Shown here: positions 45,901 through 60,900 of the stretch, piece by piece
How the letters are laid out: the number at the start of each line of letters is the position of its first letter
Numbering within the stretch: position 1 is the stretch's first letter
Assembly: GCA_037349315.1 (NCBI GenBank)
Contig: JBAIAC010000027.1
Coordinates: forward strand, 7,755,501-7,819,500
Direction of reading: 5' to 3'
Origin: Chelydra serpentina
Taxonomy: Eukaryota > Chordata > Testudines > Chelydridae
Length of the DNA: 64,000 nt
Notes under the pieces: model-generated
The model's database searches: none
What the model was told of the DNA's origin: nothing
What the model saw: the letters and a program-made list of their open reading frames with translations, nothing else
Made by a program: the position numbers and the translations under genes

Positions 45901-48900
45901 TTACATTTCCGGTTGACTGATGCCCCATTTTCAAACAGGAAACAACTTGCAGTGCCATCTCCAAGATCTACTTACATTCAGGGGAGGAATCCCACTCCTG
46001 CAGATGGTGTGTGAGACAGTGGCTGATCTCTTGACAGTCCTTTGCTAAAGCAGCTCACGCACTGCTGGAGAGGAGTACTACTGGCCCTTTACCGTGCGTG
46101 GATGGTCAGCACCACCAGGCAGCTGAAAACTAGGTTCTTATAGAGTGGAAGCGTCAGTTGGAGAGAGAGAGTCTAACACTCTGAGTAAATTAGTGTTGCA
46201 CCTGCCCCTTTGTCCACTTAATTGTAGATCCTGGACCAGCCTCAACAGGGTACGCTCTGGCTCATCCAGAGTAGCCGTAACCATATACAGGCACGGATTT
46301 CCTCCATGTTTTGGGACTGTGGAGCGGTGTTGCAGACAATAACTCATGTGGTGGAAGTGTGCCCAACCCAACATCTGGAGGGGAGTTTACCCCTTGCCTC
46401 CTGTGATACAGAGGCTATGCTTTGCTTACGAACCTGGACATTGAGCTCTGTCATCTGCATATGAGAGGGGTAGATAAATTGTACTGTGGATTAAACGATC
46501 TTATAATGAACTGGCCAGTAGGTATGTCCAGGTTGTAATTGTGTATGTGTACACACACACTTACACTTTGTGGGGAAAACTAACCTTTTCTAGCCTAGAT
46601 GCACTGGATAGCCTGTTAGTATATCACAGAATAATGGAAACTAGAGACAGAAAAGACACCAACAAATGTAATATATATTCAAGTGCCTTCACAGGGAGAA
46701 ATACCAGCTACAAAATACCAGCTATGTATATAATAGAGATGATCAGATAGCTTATTAGTACAACCACACACCTGTTTGCTATATACTGTAACCCTGAAAT
46801 CACCCTTTTGGGATACCAGTGGCTGTCCTCCTGGGGTTCCACGCAGAGGTGCCAACACATTACTAACCTGAGGGCAGCCTTGACAATTGGCAGAGAGCCC
46901 GAGGGCTGCGCCTGGTTTGTACAAAATAGATTTATCCAGCTACGCTCATCTTTCACTGTGAAGGCGGCCTGGGGCACTCTGTTTTTGACTCAGCATTGTG
47001 TGCTGGGATCTGTAGTTGGGTTGGCCGCTTCTCTGCTGGTTCTATAAGATCTGCAGCTGCTAAGGGAGGCCGAGGCTCCTCTAGAGAGTGTGGCTGTGGA
47101 GGGTCAAGTGATGCAATTTACTGATGTAGAATTGTCCTGGAGGTGGAGGGAGAAATGTGCTTTGATCCTTTAATCAAACCTAAACACCATATGATTGTTC
47201 TTCGGCTGATTCCTGCTGTCCCTGCGGCGCCTCTGCAGGATGGGTCCAGTCAGAGTTTGAAAGGAAAGTTCCAAAGTGGGGGTTGTTTGGGAAGAGGCTT
47301 TTATTTGTTTCCTCCCCCGCGTGTAAGTGGTAATGAAGACATTAACATTCACACGCAGTCATCATCGCCTCCTGCCACCTCTGCTGACTTTTATGCTTCA
47401 CTGCAAGCCCTGAAAATAAAATCCACCGTTCCTGAGCTCTTAGAGAAAGCAATAAGTTCTCTCCACGTCAGCACGAAATCTGCCAGAGTGGAGCTCCTCA
47501 CTTCCCACCTCTCTCCTCATCTCTTCTGCCCCCTGCCAGCTTTGTGTCTTCTTTCAAGCTGCCCTGTACTCCTCTCAATTAACGTACACCAGGACTCCAT
47601 TGCCCCTCCAGCTTCAAACAGCTCCTGGAAACCTGATAACTAAGAGCAATCCTGACACTTCGCTCTGTGTTTGTTCTCAGCGTTCTGCCTGCCTCCCGGT
47701 GCCTGTGGGTTGTTAGCTCTTCAGGACAAGGATTCAGTTCTTTGAGCAGTGCATCTTGCTTTGTGTAAAGCACCTTGTATGCTGACTTTGACAGATACAT
47801 AATAAATTCCCCTGGGAGGCTGTTAATTGGGGAAATCCTTGACACAGAGGCCAAGCGTGTCCCACATGTGGGGAGATTTGGAGTTGGCGGGGGGTGAAGA
47901 TCCCAAAAGAAACCCCTTCCCCCAGAAAATGCAAAATAGAAGAAGTCAATTTCAAACTCCCAGAAATGCAGGCAGCCCCACTGTAGCCGTGGGTTCAATT
48001 AGGCTGTGGAATAGCCTCCCCAAGGAAATGGGGTCCAGTGCTCAGGGCGTTTAAAACTAAACTAGATAAATCATTAGGAAAGATACAATAAGGGGACAGT
48101 CCTGGCCATGGTGACCTAATGGGTCTCTTCTGTGTCTGCATTCTGTGATTCTGGGGAATGCTGTGGCAAGCAGCCCCATCAGAACTCCAGAAAGAATTGA
48201 TCAGTGCAAATGAAAGTGTTAACAGACAGGCAAGAAATGGCTGAGCAGGAAGGTCCCATGTCACATTATCTGAGTGTGGATATAGGGGAAGATAGGAGAA
48301 GTGGTGAGCAAGGCACGGCCTGTGTACCCAGAATGTGATAAAGGGCTACCCATGTACCTAGACTGCCTGCCATCTGCATACAGCGCCGATAGTGATGCCT
48401 ATGGTGGTGTCAATTCACATTCATAGGTTCCATTTGCAGCCTGTGTGTTCTTCACCCATTGCTGAAGCAGACAGATTTGACATGCAAAAGAGTCTGCTGC
48501 AACTTCCAGCCTTACAAAGCAATCCAGAGGTAGGTTTAGCGCAGAACAAGTCAAAGGACTTCTTCGTTAGTGATGTGCCTTCTGCTCTGTAGTGGCCATT
48601 ACAGCACTGCAGGGGTCACTTCCGTTTGGTTTTTGAACTTCACCCTCTGGCCGAATCTCACCCTCAGCCCACAGTGGCTTGTTTTTCATCCTCTTTCAAT
48701 GGGACTGAAATGGACAAAACTTCACTTCATGTTACCCGTACAGGTTGCCACACCCAGTCACACCACTTGGCTTATCAAGTCTGGTATCCTGCCTGAGCTC
48801 TGGCCCTATGCTGAGGGTTTTAAGGAAGCATACACCTCCCTTCTCTTCTCTTCCTCCCCTCCACAAAGGAACGCTCCCGGGCAATTATGCAGTGCTGTAC

Positions 48901-51900
48901 TTTGTGCGGTTGGGTGGGTGTGATTTACATAGTTAAGGCATAACCCTCGCAGTGTTGCCAACTCTCACAATATTTGATGATTGTCTTAATGACACCAGGA
49001 GCTGGGGCTTTATCTGAGAATCTTGAGTAACAAAACAAAGTGTAAGTGTCCAGCAGAGGAAAACTTAGAAACGTGATGACACCGAAAGACTCAAAATCTC
49101 AACGGCAAATAAAAAGAACCCCAAATTAGTTACTTTAAAATTATTTTTAAGTCAAGCTTGTGATCTTTTGGTGGAAAGGGATGATGGCTGATGTGATTTT
49201 TTTTGAATGCTTGAGGTGGGCCCTCAATTCCTAGGCAAGTCAGTAGGAATCGAGGGCCCTCACACCTGGAGGGGCTAGGTTCTTAGAGTTTGCAGAATGA
49301 GCCAGAATGCTGAAACGATTACTTTCTCATCTCGGTGTCTTTTTTCCCTGGCCTACAGGATTGATGTCTCCAATTCCAGTGGCCCTCAGGTGCACAGACG
49401 GTACAGGAACTGGAACCCACCATTACTAGGCAACCTTCCTGATGATTTTCTTCGCATCCTACCGCAGCAGATGGACAGTGTGCAGGTGGGAGGAGAATAT
49501 GTTCAACTATATAGCACCTAGACTCCTTAGGGCGACAAGTTCAAATCCTAGCAGGGCTGGTTCTGTCCTTCATCTTTCTGAAGTAGATCCACTGAGCAGT
49601 GCGTAGATTACCATGAAGGGGCATTTCCAGTGAAAACCTAGTGATGCTGTGAAGTTAAATTCATCCCAAAATTTAAGATGTGCCAAAATCAAGTTTTTTA
49701 CAAACCTGTAGAAATATCACAGTGGAACTTAAAATTCAGCTATCAGCCTTCTCCTCTAGGGTTTACACCCCTAACTTTGCAGCAGGTGTGGCGTTTTAAG
49801 TATAGACAAGCCCTCTGGCTTCCAAGATGCATCATGACAATTTTCATAGGAGTAGGTGTTTTGACTGGGTGTCCCTGGCCAAAATTTCCCTTGACCCCTC
49901 TATTATACAATATGTTGCAGACTGGCTGGCTGCTGCCCCCCGCCCCAGAGGTAAGCTGCATTTCAGTGATGCCATATAAATTAGGGTTTGTGAACTGCCT
50001 TTGGACTTCAGCATCAATACTTCCTTAGCATGGTCCTAAAACTCTAGAGCTAGGCATCTCACAGTGTATCAATGTATACATCATGCCAGAGCTGCAATAG
50101 GGAGCTGTCTCCTGCAAGAAGCAAGAATGACCACGGAGCTAACTACTCTCAGACCTAAATGCAAAGCTTATTTCTTCCACTTAGCTTTCCCACAGTATTT
50201 TCTGTGCCCACCCAACTCACATGTATAGAAACAAGCAAACAAACCCCTACCTTAAGCTGTGTCTCCTATAGGCTAGGAGAGGTGAGACAGAAAATGCAAC
50301 GAAGGGGGCTACATTATCAGCTAGACAGCTAGATTCTTCCCTTCCCTTTGGCTCTGAAGGCACATCTGCCACAGTTTCATACATTATTGCCCTGGAGCTT
50401 CATCTTCTCAGGCTATATTACCTTTCTGGGAATAGAAAGCTGCCTGTTCACTGGGCTCTCGGGGAAGAGGGGTCCTGGTGCCTTTTTCCTTCCTCAGGAA
50501 TTGTAGGCTATTGCTTTTTATGGCCCTCTGAGACCAGCTACAAATCAGATAACTATGGTAGGCAAAGTGAGATTGCTACTGGATGGAATGTTTCTTCTCC
50601 TTCCCCTATTGCATGCACAGATACATGCACGAGCAGGGAAATGGCATATAGCGGATGTTAGGATTTGTCTCAGATAGTGGAATTTGTCAGATGATAAATT
50701 GCATTTTCAGCCGTTAGATGGGGAAAATAAAAACTGTGCCACTTCGGCTTCCCTCAGCGAGAGGCTTTGCACTTCTCCCCATGTCAAAGCCAGGTTCAGC
50801 CCTGGTTTGATATTGATTTAGCCATCAGAAGAACTCTGATGATTAATACTTGTATTTAAAGTGAGACTGACTATAAAAGTGGTTTCATGGGATTCCATGT
50901 TTATTGTGGCTTTCTGATTTCACAAGTTAAAAAGAAAAACCACAAACTTTTTCTCCTCTGCTGACTCAGCCTGAGATCTGAGAGTCAAGCTAGGTACTTT
51001 CCTTTTCACTCATCACTAGCAATAAAGCCAGGCCAAACTATCCCCTCATTGACTCTCATGGTGTGGCCTGATTGCTTTCAGGAAGTTTGCACATGTAACT
51101 TGGTAAACACTTCTATTGAGGATGCTCAAGGAGGAAGAGAATTTAGCTCACTATCCCACAGCTGAGTTGGCTCTTCTGGGCTGGCTGGGAAATACAGCCA
51201 ATGAAAAATGTATGCATCATGTAGTCAGCATATCTGCTGCTGATTTTGCTTGGTAGCAAATATGCTGGGGAAGAGAGTGCCTTTTTCACAGTTGCCTTTC
51301 CCAGTAGAGATTTTCACTTTAACCAAGATGAGGATTGAAGCCCTTTAGTAAGGCTGAAGTACAGAGGGGAGGGGAGTGCAGCCTGCTGTTGTCCAAACTG
51401 TGCAGATTCTGTTGATAGGTGGGGACCTTTAATCTTCAGTATTGATATTCCAGCACCTTTCACAAGAGCTAAAACCTTGATTCAGCAAAGCACTTATGCT
51501 TCAATGTCATTGAAGCCATTGGGACTTAAACACATGCTCAAGTGCTTTGTTGAATCCCGGCTTACAATCACACATATTACCTGGTTACTGTAATGAGCTG
51601 CTCAAGGTCTTCATTGACTCTTCCTTTATGTCACACTCTTGTCCAGAGTTCACAAAGTTGCCATCAGACTGTGCCGGGCGAGGGCAGCCAGAGATCCCAG
51701 GGCTCGTTGGACCAAGAGAGGAAGTGGAAACAGTACCTGGAAGATGAGCGAATTGCGCTCTTCTTACAGAATGAAGAGTTCATGAAGGAGCTTCAGAGGA
51801 ACCGGGATTTTCTCCTGGCCCTTGAGAGAGGTGATAAGCCATTTCAGAGACTTCTGTGTATGCTTTTCATATGCTTGAATTCCTCCTTTGCGGCAACTTC

Positions 51901-54900
51901 CAGCCCTTGGACCTCGTTCTCCATTGCCCTTTACACCTTGTGTCATCATTTACACCAATACAAAATGAGTGCAAAATGCAACTACACACAATGGCAACGT
52001 TTTTCACCCACGTTGCACTTATGCTGCATTGATGTAAATAACCTGAGGGTGCAGTGCTATGGAGACTCGGACTCATTGGGAGCTGATGGCAGGGGCACTT
52101 TCTGTTCCTGCTAGCCTGGCTTGATAGTCTTGCTCATGGGTCTCCTAACTCTGCAAAGTCCTTCCGTCTTCCCCACCAGCTAATAACTCATTTCATGACC
52201 CTCTATGACTATAGAAGCATTGGGTGAAATCCTGGCAAAACTCCCCTTGACTTCAGAGAGGCCACGAATTTCATCCGTTGTCCTCTGATCCCTCCTCCCA
52301 CCTCTTCCGAAAGACCTAGACAAAACACTCCATCAGCTGTGATTGGTCTCCAAAGGTTGAGCTTTATCATTACATCCTTGTCCCTCCCCAATATTGCTGT
52401 TTTGATTATTTCCCTTTTAACTGTCTCTGCCTACAAAAAGGATAATTCTTCTAGGGTTTGGTATATGATCACCTCAGTCTTTTAGCATTGTAACCTCTGT
52501 CACGGTAAAATACTGCTGGGTTTCCCAGAGCTTCTCACCACCTTCTGTCTAGTGTCTCTTGCTAGCTGTTCTCAGCAGCTTTTCTGATGACTCTACAGGG
52601 AGAAGTTCAGTGGTTTTGGTGGCTTGAGATCTCTTGAATGATGAGCCAGCCCCTTGCCATTTCCTCTCTGCTCTGTCACTTTAATTCTGAACACACAGGC
52701 TAATATATTCCCATCTGGCTCATCTCACCAATCATGGTATTTGTCACTCACAGGTCTCACTCTTGGTTTGGGAAAGCTCATCCTAATGCCTTAATTTAAA
52801 TGTTCAGCCTCCTGTCCATCACAGCCAGAAAATCAGCTGCCCACTTACGATTTTCATTTTCTCTCCTTTGCCATGGTAGGACTAGCATTTTCCAGCCTGC
52901 TTCTCTAATCTCTGTAATTAAAACATGGGTGGTGCGTGAAGTTTAGGTGAACGAATAGAAACCACAAAATACAACACACAGTGTAACACCTAGATGGTGA
53001 TTAAGGGCCAGGCGATACATTTCATTCATTGTGAATCTTAGACTGCCTCGCCTACAGCTCCCCCTTGAATCCATCTCCCCCAGGCCTGCTCCAATGTTCC
53101 GAACCGCTGAGCAGCTCTGGACAGTCAGCATTCTTTGTTTTCAAAAAGCAGTTCAATAGGGAAACAGTTCCATCTTTCCGTGAATATCTGGGATTGCCCC
53201 TCAGCGTTACACTAGCCTTATGTGTTGGATGGCCACTGTTACTTCTTCTGAGAGGTTTCAATTGGTGCCTTATACTATTGATTGAATCCACGTATTAGCG
53301 AAGATATGTTCAGTGTCTATAACATAAGTAGAGCGAGGCGCACATGCTGAGTTAACTTGGCTGCTGGTACCTCAGTCTTTGCCTTGCCTGACTTTTTACG
53401 GTTGAACTGAACAGTAACACAGTTTTCTGTACAAAATAGATGTGTGTGTGTGTGCGCGCACACACACTATCCAACAGGTCCACCCAGCCTTTGAAATACT
53501 CTTTCTGGAGCAGTGTCCAAGTGAGACTACAGCCCAGTGGGTTTTCACCTCTCAAAGATTTTCATACCCACTGTGCTTTACCTGTCTGATCCTTTCAGAG
53601 GGAACAGTTGTAAAGGAAATGGGATTTCACTTGTTGCTTGACTGCCTTGCATGTTGGTTTTGAAGGGGTCTGAGCTTATACTCTTGGGATTGGGATGTGG
53701 AGACAGAGTTACCACCAATTAGCTTTATGTTTTACATGTGCAGAGCGCTGGCATTCGGAGCGTGCGGCGGTGTTGGGGGCACAGTTCTCTTCCTCTCTTG
53801 AATCCTCAAGCATTGTGTAGCCTCACTTTCCCTCTGAGGCAGAGGGAAACAGTGGAGAGAGCATGTGCTATCCAGCGCAGCAAAAAGACTGTTTGGAAAA
53901 CACTTGCCTAGGGTTCTTGTGCTATCACTTATTGCCAGCTGGGATCCCGCTCCTCGACAGAACAGCAGACAGCACTTCAGACTGTGTTTGCTCACTTTGC
54001 TGACAGATGGAACCCAGAACAAAGCAAACCAGGCTGCGACTGCAAACTCGGAGCAGGCAGCGTTGAGGCTGCCATCCTAGCTTAGCTGCACTGCTTCAAA
54101 ACACAGCGACACATTTGGGATCCAGATCTCAAATGCCCTCATCGTTTTAGATTCAGAAAGGGCCTTCAGCTCCAGGGTCTTTCTTCAGCCTCACTGTAAA
54201 GATAGGTGCCTATCTGCAAAATCAAGATCCAGGGTCAGATTTAACACACCCAGCATTAGAAGGTGTGTTGATCTGGGGTTGTGATTTGTCTTTGAATCCA
54301 TATTTTCAGAAGCATGAATATCCTCTCCTGACGCCATCAGAGATGCATGCAATTAACAGACAAGAAGATTATTACCCATTTGTTTTTAATCTTTTCCTGA
54401 CAAGAGTTGTCAGCTTCTAAAAGTAAAACCATACAAGCCAATTTCTTTAAGTGTATTTCATCATTCTGGTGACATAGCAAGTTTCTGAACATGCTCTCAC
54501 AAATCATACATCATCATTAAGTCCAGTCACAACATGTGGCAATTCATTTCAGCTCACACTATACTTTGGACCTGATTTTCCAGAGTGCTGATCACCTGCA
54601 AGTTCCTGTTGACCTCAGACGGAGTCAGGGGTACTCAGCATTTCTGACGCTCAGGATGCTCTTATTTGGGTGCTACATGTGGATTTAGATGTCTGCCATT
54701 TAGACACCTAAGTCTGAGCATTTTTTGCCTTAGTTAATTATATTAGCATGGTCACATTTTTGTGCTATTTCTTTTCCATTCAAAAACCCAGCCTCTCGGT
54801 GAAGCAGATGCTTGCTCAGTGATTTGTGTTCAGCTGAGCCCAGCCAGCCCAAATGACTTCCTGTTTTTAACAATGCTATTGGTGGGTCTCAGTCCTAACT

Positions 54901-57900
54901 CCCAGTTAGCCTGCCCTGTGGTGTGGTCCCTGTCGGGATGAGGCACATTGGCAGAGCAGTGTGGAGAAGCTGGCTCTGCTGCCTTCCAGGCTGTACCTAC
55001 CCTCTGGATGGAGGACTTCAGCCATCTGGGCTGTCAGTTCTCCCCTTTCATAAACCATAAAAACAAATTTAAGAAAAAAAATGTCCCCTGCTCCTGCCCC
55101 AGACTCCCTTCCTCATTCCAGCCCTTGTTACACTGAAGCTGTAAAACACCCTTGGCAGTGAGTGCAATGTAATGCCTGGCTAGGTCAAAGAGAATGGAAT
55201 AAATGATTCAGGGTTCCAGGGCTAATTGAATGTTTTTTGTTTTTCAGATCGACTGAAGTATGAGTCAAAAAAATCCAAGTCGACCAGTGTTGCCGTCAGT
55301 AATGATTTCAGCTTTTCTTCTGTACAACCAGGTAATTTACAAGCCATGCATGAGCATATGATCACAGAGATCTCCTGGCAGCTGCTCTCATATTTCTAAG
55401 GCTTCTGCCATTGCGTTGTCTACAGAGGGACACACTGCAGGTAGGTCTTCGCTGGAAAAAAAAAAAAAGTGTGTTCTAACCCAAATTAACCAGCTTGGGT
55501 TAAAATAGCAGTAAAGACATGCCAGCTTGGGTAGCACTCGAGTTCAGCCCCAGGCTGCTTTATCAGTTTTACGTCGAGCTGCCAAGCCAAGGTAAAAGCT
55601 GAGCTGCCGTATCTTTACCGCTGTTTTAACCAGAGTGAAGAACACACCTTCTTTGCAGTGGAGACATATCTTGTGACATGAATGGCAGAGGGCGAAAATC
55701 TTTCTTTTGGTGGCTATTGACACCAATCCCTTTCTCCTCTCCAAAACTTCTTAGGTTTGGGGCTGGAAAGGAATTCTCCCCCTGGGGGGTATCAGCAGGG
55801 ACGTTGCGGGAGACGTCTGATGACTGTAAAAATAGTGTGATGTGAGTAGAAGTTATGGGGGAGATTTTCAGAGGCACAAAGGGCAGTTGTGACCGCCAGT
55901 GAGAGTTGAGGCCCTAACTCTTGTCTTTGCTTGGAAAATCTCCTCCTTAAGTTTCCTATCCTGCAGCAGAGAATTTCTCTGTTTTCTCTCAGTTGCTGGA
56001 GCTACTGGGAATGGGCAAAATGACCCAGAAAAGGGTGGCACACCTTTGCTAGCCTCTTTGCTACTTCCCCCTGCCAACATGATACTGTATTAATAGCTCC
56101 TGCCTTGTCACAATCCCTCAGCATTCGCAACGCTTAGATTCCAGTCAAGTTGCAATAAGGAGACAGTAAGATGCAGTTTTCGACTCCGCTTTCTCTTCTG
56201 CCTTCGTCCTAGAGTCCAGCACATGCCTTGAGCTTTGATCAAATGAAACTTGGAAACTATCATTGCTTCTACATTGGCCCAGGTCTAAAAGAGTCCTCAT
56301 CATTCCCCATCCTAGTCCTTTTCTCTCTTGCCACGCATGGCTATGTAGCTTTTGCTTGGGAGTGGAGGTAGAATGAAGAGAACTATGCGCTAGTTCCCAA
56401 GTATAACAAAACATGCCCTTGTCTAGCCCAGGAACCCCGGATCATGCCTTGCAGGCATACCAACTATCTGAGTAATCTTGATTAACCTTAGGGACTGGAT
56501 AGCAGCTGCCCCAAAGGACAGACAGCGTTGGTGTCTGTCAGTATCTTCATGTTGAACTAGAGAGCGGGACACGGCGAATGGAGCTATTCATCGAGGCTTG
56601 ACGTGACGATTTTGGCTAAGGTTACGGCATTTCAATTGTGCCCAGATTTGATAAGGGGGTGGGAAGCACAAGGATACGATTAACAAGGAGCTGTGACTCA
56701 CCCGGATCAGCTGCCTGCACTAGTACAGCTGAGACTTCTAAACTTTCTCCATTCTTAATTAACTGTCTGTGTCATCATGGTAATGCGAATGATCTAATAA
56801 CCAACTGAGAAATAAAATTAGCAGATTGGGTGACTTGGGGTCACTTTCTCTCAAAGAAGCAAGAGGCTTTTTGTTCAGCAGAGGGCAATTTTTGTGTGTG
56901 TATGAACAGACATTGATGGATGGGGCCTGATTCTGCAGGGCCTGTACCTTGTGTAGTCATTTTGCATCCATTGTGCACAGGAGTGAAAGCTTCCAGGTCA
57001 GCGTGGTAGCACCTACAGCTGCTCTGCATTCATTCGGCACAGGTAGCAAAGTTGTAGAGCACTGGAGATTCAAGCCCACAGGCAGGCAGAAATCACCCGT
57101 AGCTCCATTGAAATCAACAGAGCCACAGCTGTAATCTCTTATCTGTAACCCTTTTAAAGGAAAAAACTGGAAGCAGCGAACGTTGGAGGGTCACTTCCAT
57201 CCCAAGAGGCCTAGGTAGCACTGTCCCTGCTGACCTCCATCCCGTCTCCCCTCCCCATCTCCCCTCACCCTCACCCCCAGAATCCAGCCCTGTCTGCATC
57301 CCACCTGGCTTGTCTCACTGAGACAGAACAGACTATCCCTTTGTGCATAGGAACTGCTGGTAATTTCTCCCTGGTCTCCATCTTTTGTGTGTGCTCTTTT
57401 CTTACTCTGGCTTATTCAGCCCAGGACAGAGATGCTTGCCAGCTGCTTTGTGGCAGGGCCGCTGTTTCACTGGAGCTGGAATTGGGTCAGTGGTGATGGT
57501 TCAGATTCTCCACACACCCTGCTCCCCCTACAAACTCCTAGTGACCAGATTTTTCCATTTCAGGTGACATAGCCCCTTTAACCAGCGAGTCCAGCAGTGC
57601 TGTGTCTGAAGATGCCTTATTCAGGGACAAATTGAAACACATGGGAAAATGTGAGTTTGTTTCTAGGTTTCGTATTGGCAGAGGGAAGGCTGCGTGGCAG
57701 TAGGCGGGCAGGCGGAGGAGGTGAAGCAGTAAGGATTCTTTAGCACCGAATCTAGTGCTAAGGCATTTTTCTGCTAAAGCACTCTGCATGCATGTGTGTG
57801 TATGTGTGTGCAAGCCAGTACCCGGGTATGCACAGATCTGCGAAGATACGGGATTCTTACCTCCCCTCCAAGCCTCAGAAGTTATTCATGTTTGTCAAGC

Positions 57901-60900
57901 CACCCGGTGAGTCTGACAGGGCAAGGCACGCTTAGCTGGGGAGTTGAGCTTTTGATTAGAAGGGGCTTTAATGCGTTGTGCTGTGTAAGACTCCACTAAG
58001 CCTGGCGAGGATGAACTGGGAGAATCAAATAGGGAAATCCAAATTGCACTAATCCATCTCCAAAGCCTGGAGCAGATTGGGGTTTGATTTCCATTTGCCT
58101 TCTGTAGTCCTGGACTTCTGGGTCCTCCGCGCCCATTTGTGCTTTCCTTCTGCCCTGGGTACAGCCCTGGTCAGAGATGGACCAACCTCCCCTGTGCTAG
58201 TTGTTTTAGACTTTTGAGAGAGCTGCCATGGTAGCAATGCTGGGTGGGAGATGCGTGTCTGACTCCTGCTGCCTGTCCAGTGAGTGCCCAGCGTTGCATT
58301 CTGGGTAACCTCAGCAATGTTGTTGATGGGTTTCGCAGGAAGCCCCCAATCACCACACCAGCCATGCTAGGCTCATTGCCCTGTTTCTCTCCCAGGCTCG
58401 CCTTGGTGCAGCCCTGTGCCAGGAATGCCCTCTGCATCCTGAGTCACCAAGCCACTCCCCTTCCCTCAGCACATGCCTTTTCTGGACTCATTCCTCCCAC
58501 AATGCCAACAGGAAGGGCGTTAATAAGAAAAGCAAAACTTCAAGACGTTCCTTCCTGTGAGCTTCGTTAATAATATTTGCCTTCCCATAGTACCTGGGAG
58601 CCCCGTCACAGACCAGACCCTCACTGTGTTAAGTGCTGTACAAACACAGAACAAAGGGACAGTCCCTGCCCCCAAAAGCTTCCACTCTAGCCCTGCTTTC
58701 CATGTCTTTCTGCCCCAGACACTAAGCTGTCATTGGGGCAGGGACCGTCATGTACAGCACTGAGGACTTTGTCAGCACTTAGCCCCATCTGTCTAGGCTG
58801 GGGATGATACCAGATCTCCAGCAAGCAAGTGGGTTAAAACAGTAAAGGAAGCCATGCTCTAGGCTCCATTGCTCATGAAGAGGGTCCCCATGATGTGGGG
58901 TAGCAGCACTGTTCCCTGAATGAGTTTGTTCTTCAAGTGGAATCGATTTTTCTTTTCTTCCCACCCCACCCCAGAAGATGACAGATGTGGCTTGGCTGGA
59001 TTTTCCCTGCCACTCACAGGCAGATCAGTCTCCTCCGGTAGACACAGGCGATGGAGTGGGGTTTTGCCATATATAGGTACTGAAACTGGCTCAATTGCTC
59101 GGGCTGCTCTGACATCAGATCTGGCATCCCCCTTCATGCTGCAAGCCTGTGTGTATGCCTGTCTTCGATGTATGTATTGTAGGGCATGACTCCATGACAT
59201 GAATTGGATTGGGCTTCCTGGGAATAGAAGCAAATCCTTTCTAGCTTCTGTTTAAATAATAAAATAGAGGCTAGAGAAGGAGGGGTTAATAGAAACTCTT
59301 CCCACTTTTGTTCTTTCTTTCCAGCAAGCCACAGGCTACTCTCCTGTTGTAAAATAAATTGGGCACCTCACGCAGTTTGACTGATTCATGGGCCACAGTT
59401 TATTTGAGCTTTGTTTAGTGTGGGGGTGAGGGGAGAGAGGGAATTTAGCTGTCATGGATGAAGAATGTCATGGAAATCACAATCAAAAAGTCTGAATAGT
59501 CAGACCTTTTGTGTAGTCAATTGAATCCTTCCTGCAGGGATCAAACTATAGTCTTTCTGATCACTGAAACTAGTACCAGTGCCTGGAAAGGTTTATCGGT
59601 CCTTGGTTTCCTAAGGCTAAGCAGTAAGGCATTGTGCATTCTGCATTCAAGCAGGCAAATTCATCTTGGTTCAGTCGTCCCCTGCCCTGCAGCATGTAGA
59701 GGGTGAATCAAAGTCCCATCATCCCAAATGGATGGCATGGGAACTTGGCACCTATCAGACTTGTTGTTTGCTATCCACTTTTGATAGCTGGTTAAGAGCA
59801 AGCCATTCACTTGCCTGTTTCCTTTCAGCTACACGCAAGAAGCTGTTTGAACTTGCCAGGGCTTTCTCGGAGAAAACCAAGATGAAGAAGTCAAAAAGAA
59901 AACACTTACTGAAGCACCAGGTGTATCCTTCCAGCATGTGACGCTGTCCTCCCACCCCTTGGTCACACTGAGCTTCCCAGGGATGGGTCCCAGTTCCCCC
60001 AACTTGGAACAAAACTCTGCTGCAGAGGGCTAGAACGAGGCCTATGCCGGGGTTTTCCACCTTGGGGTAATGGAAAGGGTTACGGGGACACAACCATCCT
60101 GACCGTCCCATATTTCTCAATGGTGAGGGGGTTAACAGGATGGGTGTGGGGAGAATCCTGGCATGAGGAAGAGGTTTCTTGGTATAGACAAGGTGGAGAA
60201 TCACTGGTCCATGCACCACTTAAATCTCACTTAAGGCCTGAAACTAGGGCAAAGATTTGTGCCTGTGGAAGGGAGCTATAGCTCAGGGAGAAAACGGTGT
60301 CAGTAACCAAGAGGCACATGTTTGCAACCCTCATGATCCAAGCCACAGCGAACATTCACGGCTCATCGTGTATGCAAGTTTGGATCCAGCTCTGAACTCC
60401 CCTGAAGTCTTGGTGTGTCTGGAGCTGATATTTTGGTTTGAGCCCAGCTAAGATGATTCGCTTGTTGCTGAAGCCCCCTTGAAACTGTATTTTGTGGGGA
60501 GAGTTTCTCCAGTGGCATGTTAATTTCAAAAGCACGTGTGCTAAATAATTATCATGCCAGTTCTAGGACACCGCTCAATGCCAATGATGCAAGAGAAACA
60601 GTGCTGGTGACTCGTGCATCAGCTCTTCCTCCCTTTCTTTTCCATTTTCATTTTAGCTGGCACCTGGATAGAGACCTAGAGGTAAAAGGGCTTTTGTGGG
60701 CAGTAGGTTTAAAACAAATAAAAGGAAGTTCTTCACACAGTGCACAGTCAACCTGTGGAACTCCTTGCCTGAGGAGGCTGTGAAGGCTAGGACTATAACA
60801 GGGTTTAAAAGAGAATTGGATAAATTCATGGAGGTTAAGTCCATTAATGGCTACTAGCCAGAATGGGTAAGAAATGGTGTCTTTAGCCTCTGTTGGTCAG

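Larger units (their letters stand above)
44129..49358 (+). other. CUEDC1: CUEDC1 intron 2
   Basis: 5.2 kb. Contains a decayed LINE (45.5-46.5 kb), a SINE tail (47.7 kb) and a CR1 3' fragment (48.0 kb). A 166-codon open frame at 47143-47643 has no domain and is considered chance. Confidence 0.85.

Noticed and set aside
47143..47643. 166-codon plus-strand open frame in CUEDC1 intron 2
   Set aside because: Low-complexity Ser/Pro composition, no recognised domain and no splice context linking it to CUEDC1.
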